64,000 nt of DNA. Source: Streptomyces bathyalis (lineage in GTDB: Bacteria; Actinomycetota; Actinomycetes; Streptomycetales; Streptomycetaceae). Both the position numbers and the translations under genes were made by a program. This document shows, in pieces, positions 26,551-36,374 of the stretch. Location: contig NZ_CP048882.1 of NCBI RefSeq assembly GCF_015910445.1, positions 2,418,001 to 2,482,000 of the forward strand, written 5' to 3'. Each line of letters opens with the position of its first letter. Positions within the stretch are counted from its first letter, which is position 1. A model generated the notes under the pieces. The model worked only from the letters and a program-made list of their open reading frames with translations, was not told where the DNA came from and ran no database searches.

Positions 26551-27657
26551 CTAGGACTCCATCGCCTTGAGCGCCGCGTCCAGGACGATCTCCTCGTCGC
26601 GGCCCGTCGTCGAGCCCTCCTCCGGGAAGTGGCACGCCGTGAGATGCCCGGCCGTGTTGCCCGTGATCTGGACGAGCGGCGGTTCCTCGGTGGCGCACTT
26701 GTCCTGCGCCTTCCAGCAGCGCGTACGGAAGCGGCAGCCCGAGGGCGGGTTGATGGGCGAGGGCACGTCGCCGGCGAGGCGGATGCGCTCGCGCTGCTCG
26801 TCCTCGCTGTCCTCCAGCTTCGCCTCCGGCACGGCCGACAGCAGCGCGTGCGTGTACGGGTGGCGGGGGCGCTGGTAGATCGAGTCGCGGTCGCCGACCT
26901 CGACGATCTTCCCCAGGTACATCACCGCGAGGCGCTGCGAGAAGTGCCGGACGATCGCCAGGTCGTGCGCGATGAAGACGAAGGCGATGCCCATGTCGCG
27001 CTGCACCTGCTGGAGCAGGTTGACGACCTGCGCCTGGATGGACACGTCCAGCGCGGAGACCGGCTCGTCCGCAACGATCAGCTTCGGCTTCAGCGCGAGG
27101 GCGCGTGCGACGCCGATGCGCTGCCGCTGTCCGCCGGAGAACTCGTGCGGGAAGCGGTTGTAGTGCTCCGGGTTGAGACCGACGGTCTCGAGCATCTCCC
27201 GGATGCGCTTCTCGCGTCCGCCGGGCGGGTTGATCCCGTTGACCTCCATCGGGTTGCCGATGATGGAGCCGACCGTCTGCCGCGGGTTCAGCGACGAGTA
27301 CGGGTCCTGGAAGATCATCTGGATCTCGGAGCGTACCGGCGCCATTTCCTTGCGGCTGGCGTGCGAGATGTCCCGGCCGCGGTAGCTGATCTTGCCCCGC
27401 GTGGGCTCCAGCAGCCGCGTCAGCAGCCGTCCGGTCGTGGACTTGCCGCAGCCGGACTCGCCGACGAGACCGAAGCTCTCGCCCGGCATCACACTCAGGT
27501 CGATGCCGTCGACGGCCTGGACCGCGCCCACCTGCCGCTTGAAGGGAAAGCCGCCCATGATGGGGAAGTGCTTGGTCAGGCCCTCGACCTTCATCAGGGG
27601 CTCGCCCGAGCGCGGCACGTCGTCCTGCGGCTTGGTCAGGGTGAGTTCTTCGCTCAT
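26551..27657 (-). CDS. Oligopeptide ABC transporter ATPase, OppF/DppF type (operon 1)
   Basis: 368 aa. Walker [11 protein letters not shown]-loop [13 protein letters not shown], signature [10 protein letters not shown], Walker B LIVADEP and H-loop FIAHDL are all present. The C-terminal oligo_HPY extension ([20 protein letters not shown]) is typical of Opp/Dpp ATPases. ATG 27657 has AGGGAG upstream. It is the last gene of a five-gene unit (permease, SBP, permease, two ATPases). That order is the one known for bldKABCDE of S. coelicolor, which would make this the BldKE position. Confidence 0.9.
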   Translation of the reverse strand: MSEELTLTKPQDDVPRSGEPLMKVEGLTKHFPIMGGFPFKRQVGAVQAVDGIDLSVMPGESFGLVGESGCGKSTTGRLLTRLLEPTRGKISYRGRDISHASRKEMAPVRSEIQMIFQDPYSSLNPRQTVGSIIGNPMEVNGINPPGGREKRIREMLETVGLNPEHYNRFPHEFSGGQRQRIGVARALALKPKLIVADEPVSALDVSIQAQVVNLLQQVQRDMGIAFVFIAHDLAIVRHFSQRLAVMYLGKIVEVGDRDSIYQRPRHPYTHALLSAVPEAKLEDSEDEQRERIRLAGDVPSPINPPSGCRFRTRCWKAQDKCATEEPPLVQITGNTAGHLTACHFPEEGSTTGRDEEIVLDAALKAMES

Positions 27658-27671
27658 TGCTGTGATTCTCC

Positions 27672-28745
27672 CTAGCCCAGCCGGGGTTTGATCTGCTCGA
27701 TGAAGAAGGTCTGCTTCTGCTCGGCCGTCAGGTGGCAGGCGGCGCCACGTCCTTCCGGCAGCACGGGCCGGTCGGCGCTGCACGACTTGTCGCCGGCCAC
27801 CTCGTCCACGTAGTTGCACCGGGGGTGGAACGGGCAGCCCGGCGGCGGCGCGAGCAGGCTCGGCGGTGTGCCCTTGATCGGGACGAGCTCTTCGTTGACG
27901 TCACCGGACAGGCGCGGCATGGAGCTCAGCAGGCCCCAGGTGTAGGGGTGCCGGGGTGAACGCAGCACCTCGGCGACGGTTCCGCGCTCCACGGCACGGC
28001 CGCCGTACATCACGAGGATGTCGTCGGCGACGTTGGCGATCACACCCAGGTCGTGGGTGATGAAGATGATCGCCGAACCGAACTCCTGCTGGAGGTCCTT
28101 GAGCAGGTCGAGGATCTGGGCCTGGACCGTCACGTCGAGCGCGGTCGTCGGCTCGTCGGCGATGAGCAGGTCCGGGTTGCACACGAGAGCCATCGCGATC
28201 ATGGCCCGCTGCCGCATGCCGCCGCTGAACTGGTGCGGGTAATCGTCCACGCGCAGCTTGGCGTTGGGGATGCCAACCTTGTCCAGCATCTCGACGGCGC
28301 GCAGATGCGCGTCGCGCTTGGAGGCGCCCGTGTGCTTGCGGTACGGCTCGGCGATCTGACGGCCCACCGTGTAGTACGGCGAGAGCGCCGTCAGCGGGTC
28401 CTGGAAGATCATCGCCATCTTGTTGCCGCGCAGCGACTCGAGCGTCTTCTCGCGGGCGGAGGTCAACTCCTGTCCGTCCAGCAGGATTTCACCCGAGACG
28501 TCGGTCTTCTTCGGGTTGTGGAGCCCGAGGATGGACAGGTTCGTCACCGACTTGCCGGAGCCGGACTCGCCGACGATCCCGAGGGTGCGGCCACGCTCCA
28601 GGTCGAAGGAGAGGCCGTCGACGGCCTTGACGGTGCCGCCCTCGGTGTCGAAGTGCACATAGAGGTCGCGTACGGAGAGGAACGCGCCGGACGCTCCCGC
28701 ATCGCGCGGGGCCGGGACGTCCGCTTCCTGGGTCAGGGTGGTCAC
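27672..28745 (-). CDS. Oligopeptide ABC transporter ATPase, OppD/DppD type (operon 1)
   Basis: 357 aa with Walker [10 protein letters not shown], signature [10 protein letters not shown] and Walker [12 protein letters not shown]. The C-terminal oligo_HPY motif carries clustered Cys ([19 protein letters not shown]), a feature of DppD-like proteins. It starts at GTG 28745 after CTAGGAGTACC. Its stop is 14 bp before the downstream ATPase start. The two ATPases should form the heterodimer that drives peptide import. Confidence 0.9.
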   Translation of the reverse strand: MTTLTQEADVPAPRDAGASGAFLSVRDLYVHFDTEGGTVKAVDGLSFDLERGRTLGIVGESGSGKSVTNLSILGLHNPKKTDVSGEILLDGQELTSAREKTLESLRGNKMAMIFQDPLTALSPYYTVGRQIAEPYRKHTGASKRDAHLRAVEMLDKVGIPNAKLRVDDYPHQFSGGMRQRAMIAMALVCNPDLLIADEPTTALDVTVQAQILDLLKDLQQEFGSAIIFITHDLGVIANVADDILVMYGGRAVERGTVAEVLRSPRHPYTWGLLSSMPRLSGDVNEELVPIKGTPPSLLAPPPGCPFHPRCNYVDEVAGDKSCSADRPVLPEGRGAACHLTAEQKQTFFIEQIKPRLG

Positions 28746-28755
28746 AGCGGTACTC

Positions 28756-29733
28756 CTAGGCCAGCCGCACGCGCGGATCGATGAATGCGTAAGCGGCGTC
28801 CACGATGACGTTGAAGAGGATGATGAAGGTCGCCGAGAAGAGCATGACGCCCATCACCATGGGCAGGTCGGTGTTCTGGACGGAGTCGACCGCCAGCTGA
28901 CCGACGCCCGGGAGCGAGAACGTCCACTCCGTGATCATCGCGCCGCCGAGGAGCGACCCGAGGTCCACGCCGAAGATGGTGACGATGGGGATGAGCGAGC
29001 CGCGCCAGGCGTATCGGAAGAAGACGAACCTCGCCGACATGCCCTTGGCCCGCGCCGTGCGGACGTGGTCCTCGGCGAGCTGCTCGATCATCGAAGAACG
29101 CGACAGACGCGTGTAGTTCGCGGTGAAGATGATCTGGATCACGAGCCATGGGATGAGCAGGCCCATGAACCAGGCGCCCGGGTCCTCCGAGAGAGGCACG
29201 TACTTGGGCTGGTCCATGATCCCCAGGTTGAACACGAACAGCGCGAGGACGAGCGGGCCGATGAAGTAGATCTGCATCGAGCTGAGCACGAGAGAGATCG
29301 TGCTGAAGAACTTGTCCGCCATCGTGCCGCGCTTCCAGGCGGCGATCATGCCGGCGCCGAGGCCGATGAACAGGAAGACGACCGCGCCGCCGATAGAGAG
29401 CGAGACCGTGGTCGGGAAGCGGTCGAGGATCGTGTCCCAGACCGGCTCCGAGTTGGCGAACGAGTAGCCGAAGCACGGTGCCGGGCAAGCGCCCTGGGCG
29501 AAGGTCCGGCCGGCGAAGATGCCGACCATGAAGTGCCAGTACTGCATCGGGATGGGCTCGTCGATGCCCATGTTCTTGCGGATGATCTCCAGCGCGTCCG
29601 GTGTGCAGTTCTTGCCACAGGCAAGCATCGCCGGATCTCGCGGTACGGCGTAGAAGAGGAAGAAGGTGACCGCACTGATGACCAGCAGGATCACCATCGC
29701 GCCGAGGAACCGGCGGACGAGGAAACGAAGCAT
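28756..29733 (-). CDS. Oligopeptide ABC transporter permease, DppB type (operon 1)
   Basis: 325 aa with six predicted membrane helices. It starts MLRFLVRRFLGAMVILLVIS, a typical DppB N terminus. The EAA loop is represented by ARAKGMSARFVFFRYAWRGS. An extracellular insertion with two Cys (ACGKNCTPDA) follows helix 1. It pairs with the DppC-type permease at 31764-32810, but is separated from it by the binding-protein gene and a 149-bp stem-loop region. Confidence 0.9.
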   Translation of the reverse strand: MLRFLVRRFLGAMVILLVISAVTFFLFYAVPRDPAMLACGKNCTPDALEIIRKNMGIDEPIPMQYWHFMVGIFAGRTFAQGACPAPCFGYSFANSEPVWDTILDRFPTTVSLSIGGAVVFLFIGLGAGMIAAWKRGTMADKFFSTISLVLSSMQIYFIGPLVLALFVFNLGIMDQPKYVPLSEDPGAWFMGLLIPWLVIQIIFTANYTRLSRSSMIEQLAEDHVRTARAKGMSARFVFFRYAWRGSLIPIVTIFGVDLGSLLGGAMITEWTFSLPGVGQLAVDSVQNTDLPMVMGVMLFSATFIILFNVIVDAAYAFIDPRVRLA

Positions 29734-29784
29734 GACGGAACGCAGCTCTCGTGGGCAGCGGATTCAGTGGTGGGGGAACGGCCC

Positions 29785-29850
29785 GTGGCGCCCTCCCCTG
29801 GAGAGACCCCCTTGGGGGTCCCCCCGGTGCAGCAAGGGGGAGGGCACCAC
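29785..29850 (-). repeat. Cruciform-like stem-loop between binding-protein and permease genes
   Basis: Outer arms GTGGCGCCCTCCCC and GGGGAGGGCACCAC pair with one mismatch. Inside lies a perfect hairpin GACCCCC-TT-GGGGGTC. It sits immediately after the binding-protein stop inside the operon, where it could protect the upstream mRNA or reduce read-through, giving more binding protein than permease. Confidence 0.55.
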
Positions 29851-29882
29851 GGCCGGCGCGTGCAACCGCGCCGTGTGCGCTG

Positions 29883-31676
29883 TTACTTCTTGATGTACAG
29901 CTGGGTCGGGTCGATGCTGCTGAGGACGTCATTCATGACGGCGCCACCAACCTTCGATCCGTACAGCTGGATCTGCTTGTAGTACATCAGCGGAACGTCG
30001 GGCAGGTCCTCCTTGAGGATCTTGTCCGCGAGCTTTGCCCACTCCTTCGAGGCAGTGTCCGCGTTCTTGATCTTGGAGATGCGGTCCATCTCCTTGTTCA
30101 TCTTCGGGTTGTTGTAGTGCGAGTAGTTCGACGCACCGTCCTGCACCTGGCGGCCGTCCAGAGTCGGCGGAACCACGGTGGAGGCACTCGGCCAGTCGGC
30201 ACCCCAAGAGGAGTGGTACATGTCGTACTTGTTCTTGATCTTGCCGATCTGGTCGTAGTACGTGTCGGTGACGATGTCCTTGAGCTGGACGTTGAACCCG
30301 GCCTTCTTGAGGTTGTCCTTGGCCGCGATCGAGAAGTCGGACCACTCGGGCGAGTTCTGGTAGGCGAAGGTGATCTTCGTGCCGGTCTTGCCGGCCTCCT
30401 TCAGAATCCGCTTGGCCTTCTTCACGTCACCCTGCGGGTTCTTGACCTTGCCGTAGGGGTCGGACTCGGTGTGGCCACCGACCGTCGGGCTCAGGTAGTT
30501 ACCCGCCAGCTCACCGCCGCCGGAACCACCGAAGGCCTGCAGCAGCGACTGGGCCGGCAGCGCGTACGCGATGGCCTCGCGGACCCGCTTGTCCTTCAGC
30601 CGGTCCATGTTGAGCGAGATCTTGCCGACGTAGGGCTGGTAACCCGACAGCGAGCGCTTCTTGACCGACGGGTCGGACCGCACCGACTGCATGCTGGAAG
30701 CGTCGACCTGGTTGTTGTAGCTGACCGCGGTCTTGTTCTCGGCGCTGTCGGAGACGAGCCGCTTGGTCGATGCCTCGTAGGAGACGCCGAACTGGATGTT
30801 GTGCGAGTCCGGGTACTGGTGCCGGACCGAGTCCGTGTTCGGGTCCCACTCGGTGTTGCGGACCAGCTTCATGCTCTTGCCGGACTTGAAGGATTCGATC
30901 TTGTACGGACCGGAAGCCACCGGCTTCTTGTCGTACTTCTCCTTCGTGTCGCCCTTCTCCTGGACCGCGGCGTATCCGGCCATGCCCAGCGCGTAGGGCA
31001 GGTCGGGCTGCGGGTCCTTGAAGTGGAAGACGATCGTCTTGTCGTTGGGCGTCTCGAGGGTCTTGTCCGGCAGGTGGTCACCCTTGTAGGGGCCGTCCGG
31101 CAGGAGCTTGCGGTAGCCGGTGCCGCTCTTGCCTGCCAGCCACTGCTGGATGAAGACCGGGCCTTCGGAGACGAACGGCGCGAACTGCCGCTCGAAGGTG
31201 TGACGGATGTCCTTCGACGTGATGGGGGTGCCGTCCTCCCACTTCACGCCGTCCTTCAGCGTGTACTTCCAGCTCCTCTTGTCCTTCGAAGCCGTACCGC
31301 TGTCGGTCGCGAGGTCGCCGACGACCGTGTACTTGCCGGCGTTGTCGCGCTTGTAGGTGGTCAGACGACGGTGGATGAGGGTCGACATCGTGCCCTCGTC
31401 GCTGACGTACATCTGCGCGGGGTCGAGGTGGGCGAAGCTGTCGCGCGCGTAGACGGTCAGGTCGCCGCCCTTCTTGGCGCCCTTGATCGGCTCAGCCGGA
31501 CCCTTCGACGCCGCGGCGTCACCGAAGTCGTACTTGACCTGCTGCTTGGCGGCGTCGTCCTTGCTCACGCCGCCGGCGTCACCTCCGCCGCCGCTGCTGC
31601 AACCGGTAAGGAGGAGCGCCCCGGCTGCGAGCCCCACGACGGAGACGCGCGCCGTACGCATTCTGAATCTGCTCAT
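29883..31676 (-). CDS. Oligopeptide-binding lipoprotein, SBP_bac_5 family (operon 1, BldKB-like position)
   Basis: 597 aa. Signal peptide and lipobox LLLTGC with Cys26 lipidated. The SBP family 5 fold has the signatures DLTVYARDSFAHLDPAQMYV, GVKWEDGTPITSKDIRHTFE and VREAIAYALP. It captures extracellular peptides for import. I chose ATG 31676 by the signal peptide; a TTG at 31724 is in frame. Its length and its second position in a permease-SBP-permease-ATPase-ATPase operon fit BldKB, the binding protein needed for aerial growth in S. coelicolor, but orthology needs a sequence comparison. Confidence 0.88.
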   Translation of the reverse strand: MSRFRMRTARVSVVGLAAGALLLTGCSSGGGGDAGGVSKDDAAKQQVKYDFGDAAASKGPAEPIKGAKKGGDLTVYARDSFAHLDPAQMYVSDEGTMSTLIHRRLTTYKRDNAGKYTVVGDLATDSGTASKDKRSWKYTLKDGVKWEDGTPITSKDIRHTFERQFAPFVSEGPVFIQQWLAGKSGTGYRKLLPDGPYKGDHLPDKTLETPNDKTIVFHFKDPQPDLPYALGMAGYAAVQEKGDTKEKYDKKPVASGPYKIESFKSGKSMKLVRNTEWDPNTDSVRHQYPDSHNIQFGVSYEASTKRLVSDSAENKTAVSYNNQVDASSMQSVRSDPSVKKRSLSGYQPYVGKISLNMDRLKDKRVREAIAYALPAQSLLQAFGGSGGGELAGNYLSPTVGGHTESDPYGKVKNPQGDVKKAKRILKEAGKTGTKITFAYQNSPEWSDFSIAAKDNLKKAGFNVQLKDIVTDTYYDQIGKIKNKYDMYHSSWGADWPSASTVVPPTLDGRQVQDGASNYSHYNNPKMNKEMDRISKIKNADTASKEWAKLADKILKEDLPDVPLMYYKQIQLYGSKVGGAVMNDVLSSIDPTQLYIKK

Positions 31677-31763
31677 GGTGGTGGTAGCACCTGCCTGTCG
31701 ATTGTTAGTTGCTGCCTGACTCAATGCGGTGCTGGGGTGGCAGCACCCCCCGCTGCTCGGTCT

Positions 31764-32810
31764 TCAACGTCCCGATTTCGGGTCGAAGGCGTCCCTGACC
31801 GAGTCCCCGAGCAAGTTGAACGCGACGATGAAGATCACCATCGCGACGCCGGGGAAGATCATGTAGGTGATGTCGCTCTGGTAGACCTCGGCACCCGTGG
31901 CGAACATCCGGCCCCAGTCCGGCGTGGAGCCCTGCATGCCCACACCGAGGAAGGAAAGGCCGGCGACTGCGGTGACGAAGTTCGGAAGCATGTAGGTGGC
32001 CTGGACCAGGATCGGCGTGACCACGTTGGGCAGCAGCTCCTTGCGGACGATCCGCCAGGGCGGTGTGCCCGCGACCTTCGCCGCCTCGATGAACTCCCGC
32101 TCGCGCAGGGTCAGCACCTGGCCGCGCAGCAGCCGGGCGAGCGTCATCCAGCCCAGCAGCCACATCACGAAGATCAGCACGCAGGCGCGGAGCCACGTGG
32201 GCATCTCGTCCTGGGGGTTGACCATGAGGGCCGCGATCACGGGCGTGAAGGCGACGAAGAAGAGCTGGTTCGGGAACGACATCATCAGGTCGGTGAGGCG
32301 CCCGAGGAAGTAGTCCGTCTTGCCGCCCATGTATCCGCCCGCGACGCCGATCACGATGGCGAGGAGCACGGAGAGGATGGTGATGACCACCGCCAGCGAG
32401 AGCGATGTGCGCATCCCGTAGACGAGCTGCGTGAGGACGTCGCGGCCGAGGACGGGTTCGAGGCCGAACCAGAACTCGCCGTCAATCCCGCCGTTGGGCT
32501 TGATCGGGTACGCGTTGTCGTTCAGCAGACCGGGACGGATCTGTCCGTACCGGGTCCAGGGGTCCTTGCCGTAGAGCCAGGAGATCACCGGCGCGAGCGC
32601 CGCAATTGCGAACACCGCGAGCACCACGATGGCCGAGATGACGCCCGTACGGTCGCGCTTGAAGCGCATCCACATGAGCTGGCCGGGAGAGCGGCCCACG
32701 AGCTGGTCTTTCACGGCTTCTTGGCCGCCGGCCGGCTCGGTGGTCAGGCCGACGCCGTCGGGATCTGGGGTCGGTGACCCGGCGATCGCGGCCTGGGATG
32801 GACTTGTCAT
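31764..32810 (-). CDS. Oligopeptide ABC transporter permease, DppC type (operon 1, first gene)
   Basis: 348 aa with a 45-residue cytosolic N terminus and six membrane helices. DppC markers are KRDRTGVISAIVVLAVFAI, GRDVLTQLVYGMRTSLSLA and the EAA loop ARLLRGQVLTLREREFIEAA. It is the first gene of the operon and faces a 466-bp regulatory region. The ribosome site is poor. Having a permease gene before the binding-protein gene is unusual for Opp operons but is the known bldK order. Confidence 0.88.
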   Translation of the reverse strand: MTSPSQAAIAGSPTPDPDGVGLTTEPAGGQEAVKDQLVGRSPGQLMWMRFKRDRTGVISAIVVLAVFAIAALAPVISWLYGKDPWTRYGQIRPGLLNDNAYPIKPNGGIDGEFWFGLEPVLGRDVLTQLVYGMRTSLSLAVVITILSVLLAIVIGVAGGYMGGKTDYFLGRLTDLMMSFPNQLFFVAFTPVIAALMVNPQDEMPTWLRACVLIFVMWLLGWMTLARLLRGQVLTLREREFIEAAKVAGTPPWRIVRKELLPNVVTPILVQATYMLPNFVTAVAGLSFLGVGMQGSTPDWGRMFATGAEVYQSDITYMIFPGVAMVIFIVAFNLLGDSVRDAFDPKSGR

Positions 32811-33276
32811 TGTGTCTGCGCCCCCGCGCTCGTCAATCTATGCGGATAGATCCATGCGTTGGCACAGTGGCAGTCCGTGCCATGGGTTGAGGAGACTTTG
32901 CAAGTCAATAACTGCTCAGTCAAGGGGTACCGGCTGCAGCATGTGGGCCCCCGGCGCATCTTGAGCGAAGGTTTTGCAGATTGAGGTCACAACGTGCTTG
33001 ACGCTGATCAGCGCTATCAGACATATCGTCATATGGAGCCTTGAAACGCGTTAACACGACCGCAACTCAGTCGACGCAGCTCCGATATACGAACCCGCGA
33101 CTCTGAACTTCGTACGGCCTGTGCGGGTGCCGTAACGGAGGGCCGGGGCGGGGCCATGCCGCCCCGGCCCGGCCGTGAGGGGCTCGGGAGTGCCACAGTA
33201 GGCTTGCCCGACGCTCCGACACCGTGCGGACCCGAGCCGCGCGGCACCCGGGTAACCGCACGGCGGGGGGCCGTAC
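32811..33276. other. 466-bp AT-rich divergent regulatory region
   Basis: No gene is supported. It is clearly lower in GC than its surroundings around 32840-33080. On the minus strand TTGACT repeats in direct orientation near 32910-32925, and TAGATT near 32840 is a possible -10 box for the operon. The inverted repeat CATAT-CGTC-ATATG lies near 33025. The opposite strand leads into the membrane protein gene at 33277. This is the obvious place for developmental or nutritional control of the peptide transporter. Confidence 0.45.
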
Positions 33277-34266
33277 ATGAGCGAGGACAGGAAACTGAGA
33301 CCCGGCGCACGCTGGGCCGGCGCCTCAGTGCTGGCCGCGCTGGCGGCGCTCGATCTCGCCTGGATAGTCCGGGACTTCGAGAAGGCGGCGAACGTCACCG
33401 ACGCGTGGTGGATGTGGTCCGGCCTGATCTTCCGTGCGCAGGACGGGATATGGGCGAGCTCGTTCGTGGAGCCCACGCTGCTCATCCTCTACACGGTGTG
33501 CGCGGTGACCGCCGCCGTCTCCTCGGCCGCCGGAGGCATCCTCGTCTCGACGGGGGCGCTGACGATCCTGCTGCGCGTCCCCACCCTGTGGAATCTGAAC
33601 GCCAGTTGGGTGCAGGGCGGCGTCTCCGACGGGCTGCGCATCAAGGTCCTCATCAGTGCGATCGCGATGCTCGTCCTCGGTACCGCACTGATCGTCCTCG
33701 CGGCTGCGGGCCGTCGCGGTGTGCCGGCCGCCTCCGGCAGCACCCGCAGCGGCCGTGACGAGCGGCCCGCACGACCCACACCGGCCCGAGGTGTGGCCGC
33801 GGGTGTGCTGCTGGCCGCGGTGGCAGCCGTGCTGATCTCCTGGGAGATCCACTCGGCGACCCAGCAGGGCTGGGAGCTCTACTCCCGCCACTTCACCGGC
33901 GACAGGTCGCTCGCCACGCTCCTCGCCGTACCGGAGAGCTGGTACGGCTGCGCCCTCGCCCTGATCTCGCTGTGCGCCTCGTTCGCGGCGCTCACCCGCG
34001 CCCCGTACTCGCGCCCCCTGGGGATGACGGTCAGCGGCCCGCTGCTCGGCCTCGGCCTCTTCCATCTCTCCTTCGCGGCCAAGTCCGGGCTCCTGAGCGG
34101 CTTCGGCGAACTCGCCACCCGCGATCAACTGTGGCTCGCCACAGCCGTGTTCGAGATCCTCGCCGCCCTCGGGATACTGCTGGCCCTCGCCACCCGCGAC
34201 GGCGACGGCGACTCCGCCGGCCGCGAGCCTCAGTCCGGCACGATCCGGGCCTTCTCCTCCGCGTAG
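33277..34266 (+). CDS. Polytopic membrane protein of unknown function
   Basis: 329 aa with about eight hydrophobic helices in two sets of four, separated by a charged cytosolic loop at about 150-170. No known transporter or enzyme motif was found. [27 protein letters not shown] between helices 5 and 6 is probably extracellular. It lies alone on the plus strand between two peptide ABC operons. The last 37 bp overlap the end of the convergent ATPase gene at 34230-35345, so the two cannot be terminated independently by an intergenic hairpin. Confidence 0.75.
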   Translation: MSEDRKLRPGARWAGASVLAALAALDLAWIVRDFEKAANVTDAWWMWSGLIFRAQDGIWASSFVEPTLLILYTVCAVTAAVSSAAGGILVSTGALTILLRVPTLWNLNASWVQGGVSDGLRIKVLISAIAMLVLGTALIVLAAAGRRGVPAASGSTRSGRDERPARPTPARGVAAGVLLAAVAAVLISWEIHSATQQGWELYSRHFTGDRSLATLLAVPESWYGCALALISLCASFAALTRAPYSRPLGMTVSGPLLGLGLFHLSFAAKSGLLSGFGELATRDQLWLATAVFEILAALGILLALATRDGDGDSAGREPQSGTIRAFSSA

Positions 34267-35345
34267 TGGCAGGCCGAGGGGTGGAGCGCCGGCCCCTCCG
34301 CCGGGCGACCGGGCCCCTCTGGGACGCGCAGCAGCGGCTCCTCCCGCGCGCACCTCTCGTCCGCCTTGCGGCAGCGCGTACGGAAGCGGCAGCCGGACGG
34401 CGGGTCCGCGGGTGAGGGCACGTCGCCGTCCAGCACGATGCGCGCCCTCCGCTCCTCCGCCTCCGGGTCCGGTACGGGAACGGCCGACAGCAGCGCCTGT
34501 GTGTACGGGTGGGTCGGGTACTCGTAGATCTCGCTCTCCGTGCCGGTCTCGACGAGCTTGCCCAGATACATCACGCCCACCCGGTCGGAGATGTGCCGTA
34601 CGACGGACAGATCGTGGGCGATGAAGATGTACGAGAGGTCGAACTCGTCCTGAAGCCGCTCCATCAGGTTGATCACCTGTGCCTGGACGGACACGTCCAG
34701 CGCGGAGACCGGCTCGTCCGCCACGATGATCTCCGGCCGCAGGGCGAGCCCCCTGGCGATGCCTATGCGCTGCCGCTGGCCACCGCTGAACTGGTGCGGA
34801 TAGCGGTTGACGTACTCGGGGTTGAGCCCGACGACGTCGAGCAACTCCTGTACCTTGCGCCGCCGTTCGCCCTTGGGGGCCACCTCGGGGTGGATGTCGA
34901 AGGGTTCGCCGACGATGTCCCCGACCGTCATGCGGGGGTTCAGCGAGGTGTAGGGGTCCTGGAAGACCATCTGGATGTTGCGGCGCAGGGCCTTCAGCGC
35001 CCTGCCGCTCAGCCGCGTGACGTCCTCGCCCTTGAAGCGGACGCTTCCCGAGGTCGGCGCCTCCAGGCTCGTCACGAGCTTCGCCAGCGTCGACTTGCCG
35101 CAGCCCGACTCCCCCACGATGCCCAGGGTCTCGCCGCGCCTCAGCTCGAAGGAGACGCCGTCGACGGCCTTGACCGCACCCACCTGGCGCTTGATCACGA
35201 TGCCCTGCGTGAGCGGGTAGTGCTTGACCAGGTCCCGCGCCTCCAGGATCGCCTCGCGGGGCCCTCGCTCCTGCGGTGGCGCGAGAGCCGAGGGCGCGGT
35301 CGCCGCGGTGGCCCCTGCCGCACCGTCATCCGTCGCACTCGTCAT
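34230..35345 (-). CDS. Oligopeptide ABC transporter ATPase, OppF type (operon 2)
   Basis: 371 aa. Walker [11 protein letters not shown]-loop [13 protein letters not shown], signature [10 protein letters not shown], Walker B IIVADEP and the oligo_HPY Cys motif ([17 protein letters not shown]) are present. The ATG at 35345 lies 20 bp inside the end of the OppD-type gene, indicating coupling. A Thr/Ala-rich N-terminal extension precedes the ABC domain. It is the last gene of operon 2, and its 3' end overlaps the convergent membrane protein gene. Confidence 0.9.
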   Translation of the reverse strand: MTSATDDGAAGATAATAPSALAPPQERGPREAILEARDLVKHYPLTQGIVIKRQVGAVKAVDGVSFELRRGETLGIVGESGCGKSTLAKLVTSLEAPTSGSVRFKGEDVTRLSGRALKALRRNIQMVFQDPYTSLNPRMTVGDIVGEPFDIHPEVAPKGERRRKVQELLDVVGLNPEYVNRYPHQFSGGQRQRIGIARGLALRPEIIVADEPVSALDVSVQAQVINLMERLQDEFDLSYIFIAHDLSVVRHISDRVGVMYLGKLVETGTESEIYEYPTHPYTQALLSAVPVPDPEAEERRARIVLDGDVPSPADPPSGCRFRTRCRKADERCAREEPLLRVPEGPGRPAEGPALHPSACHYAEEKARIVPD

Positions 35346-36363
35346 CGAGCAGCTCCTCCCAGAAGTGGCACGCACTGGCCCTGCCCGGCCCGGCGTCGTA
35401 CAGCGGCGGCTCGTCGGCGTGGCAGACGGGCCGCGCCACGGGACAGCGCGGATGGAAGCTGCAGCCCTGCGGGATGTTCAGCAGGCTCGGCGGCAGCCCC
35501 TTCACGGCGTCGAGCTGCTGACCCTTCTGGTCGAGCCTCGGGATGGAGTCCAGCAGGCCCCGGGTGTACGGGTGCGCGGGCGCCCGGTAGAGGTCACGGA
35601 CGGGAGCGGTCTCGACGATGCGGCCCGCGTACATCACGGCGATCCTGTCGGCGGTGTCCGCCACGACGCCCAAGTCGTGGGTGATCAGGATCAGTCCCAT
35701 GCGGAACTCGCTCTGCAGATCGGCCAGCAGGTCCATCACCTGTGCCTGGACGGTGACGTCGAGGGCCGTCGTGGGTTCGTCCGCGATGATCAGCTCCGGC
35801 TCCAGGGCCAGCGCCATGGCGATCATGATGCGCTGCCGCATGCCGCCGCTGAACTGGTGCGGGTAGTCGCCTGCCCGGGCCCGCGCGGCGGGGATGCGTA
35901 CGCGCTCCATCAGCTCCACCGCCCGCGCCCGCGCCTCCTTGCGGGATGCGCCGCGGTGCACCTGGAACATCTCGCCGAGCTGCTGGCCGACGCTGAGCAC
36001 GGGGTTCAGGGCGGACAGCGCGTCCTGGAAGATCATCGCCATGCGGGCGCCGCGCACTGCGCGGCGCTCCTCCGCGGACATCTTCAGCAGGTCCCGCCCC
36101 CCGAAGAGGATCTCGCCGCGCGTGACGCGTCCTGGCGGGGTGTCGAGGATGCCCATCACGGCCTGCGCGGTCACGGACTTGCCGGAGCCGGACTCTCCGA
36201 GCACGGCCAGCGTCTCCCCGGCGTCCACCCCGAAGCTGACACCGTCGACGGCGGTGGCGACCCCGTCGCGCGTGCGGAACTCCACGGCCAGATCGCGCAC
36301 TTGGAGCAGCTGCGGAGGGCCGGAGGCGGACGGGGTCCCGTGCCCCGCCTGTGTCTGAGTCAC
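35326..36363 (-). CDS. Oligopeptide ABC transporter ATPase, OppD type (operon 2)
   Basis: 345 aa from GTG 36363 with GAGGGAGG upstream. Walker [10 protein letters not shown], signature [10 protein letters not shown], Walker [14 protein letters not shown]-loop LITHDLG and a Cys-rich oligo_HPY tail ([14 protein letters not shown]) are present. It starts 11 bp after the permease stop. The pair with the OppF-type protein should power import through the two permeases at 36375-38407. Confidence 0.9.
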   Translation of the reverse strand: MTQTQAGHGTPSASGPPQLLQVRDLAVEFRTRDGVATAVDGVSFGVDAGETLAVLGESGSGKSVTAQAVMGILDTPPGRVTRGEILFGGRDLLKMSAEERRAVRGARMAMIFQDALSALNPVLSVGQQLGEMFQVHRGASRKEARARAVELMERVRIPAARARAGDYPHQFSGGMRQRIMIAMALALEPELIIADEPTTALDVTVQAQVMDLLADLQSEFRMGLILITHDLGVVADTADRIAVMYAGRIVETAPVRDLYRAPAHPYTRGLLDSIPRLDQKGQQLDAVKGLPPSLLNIPQGCSFHPRCPVARPVCHADEPPLYDAGPGRASACHFWEELLDDECDG

Positions 36364-36374
36364 GTACGCCTCCC

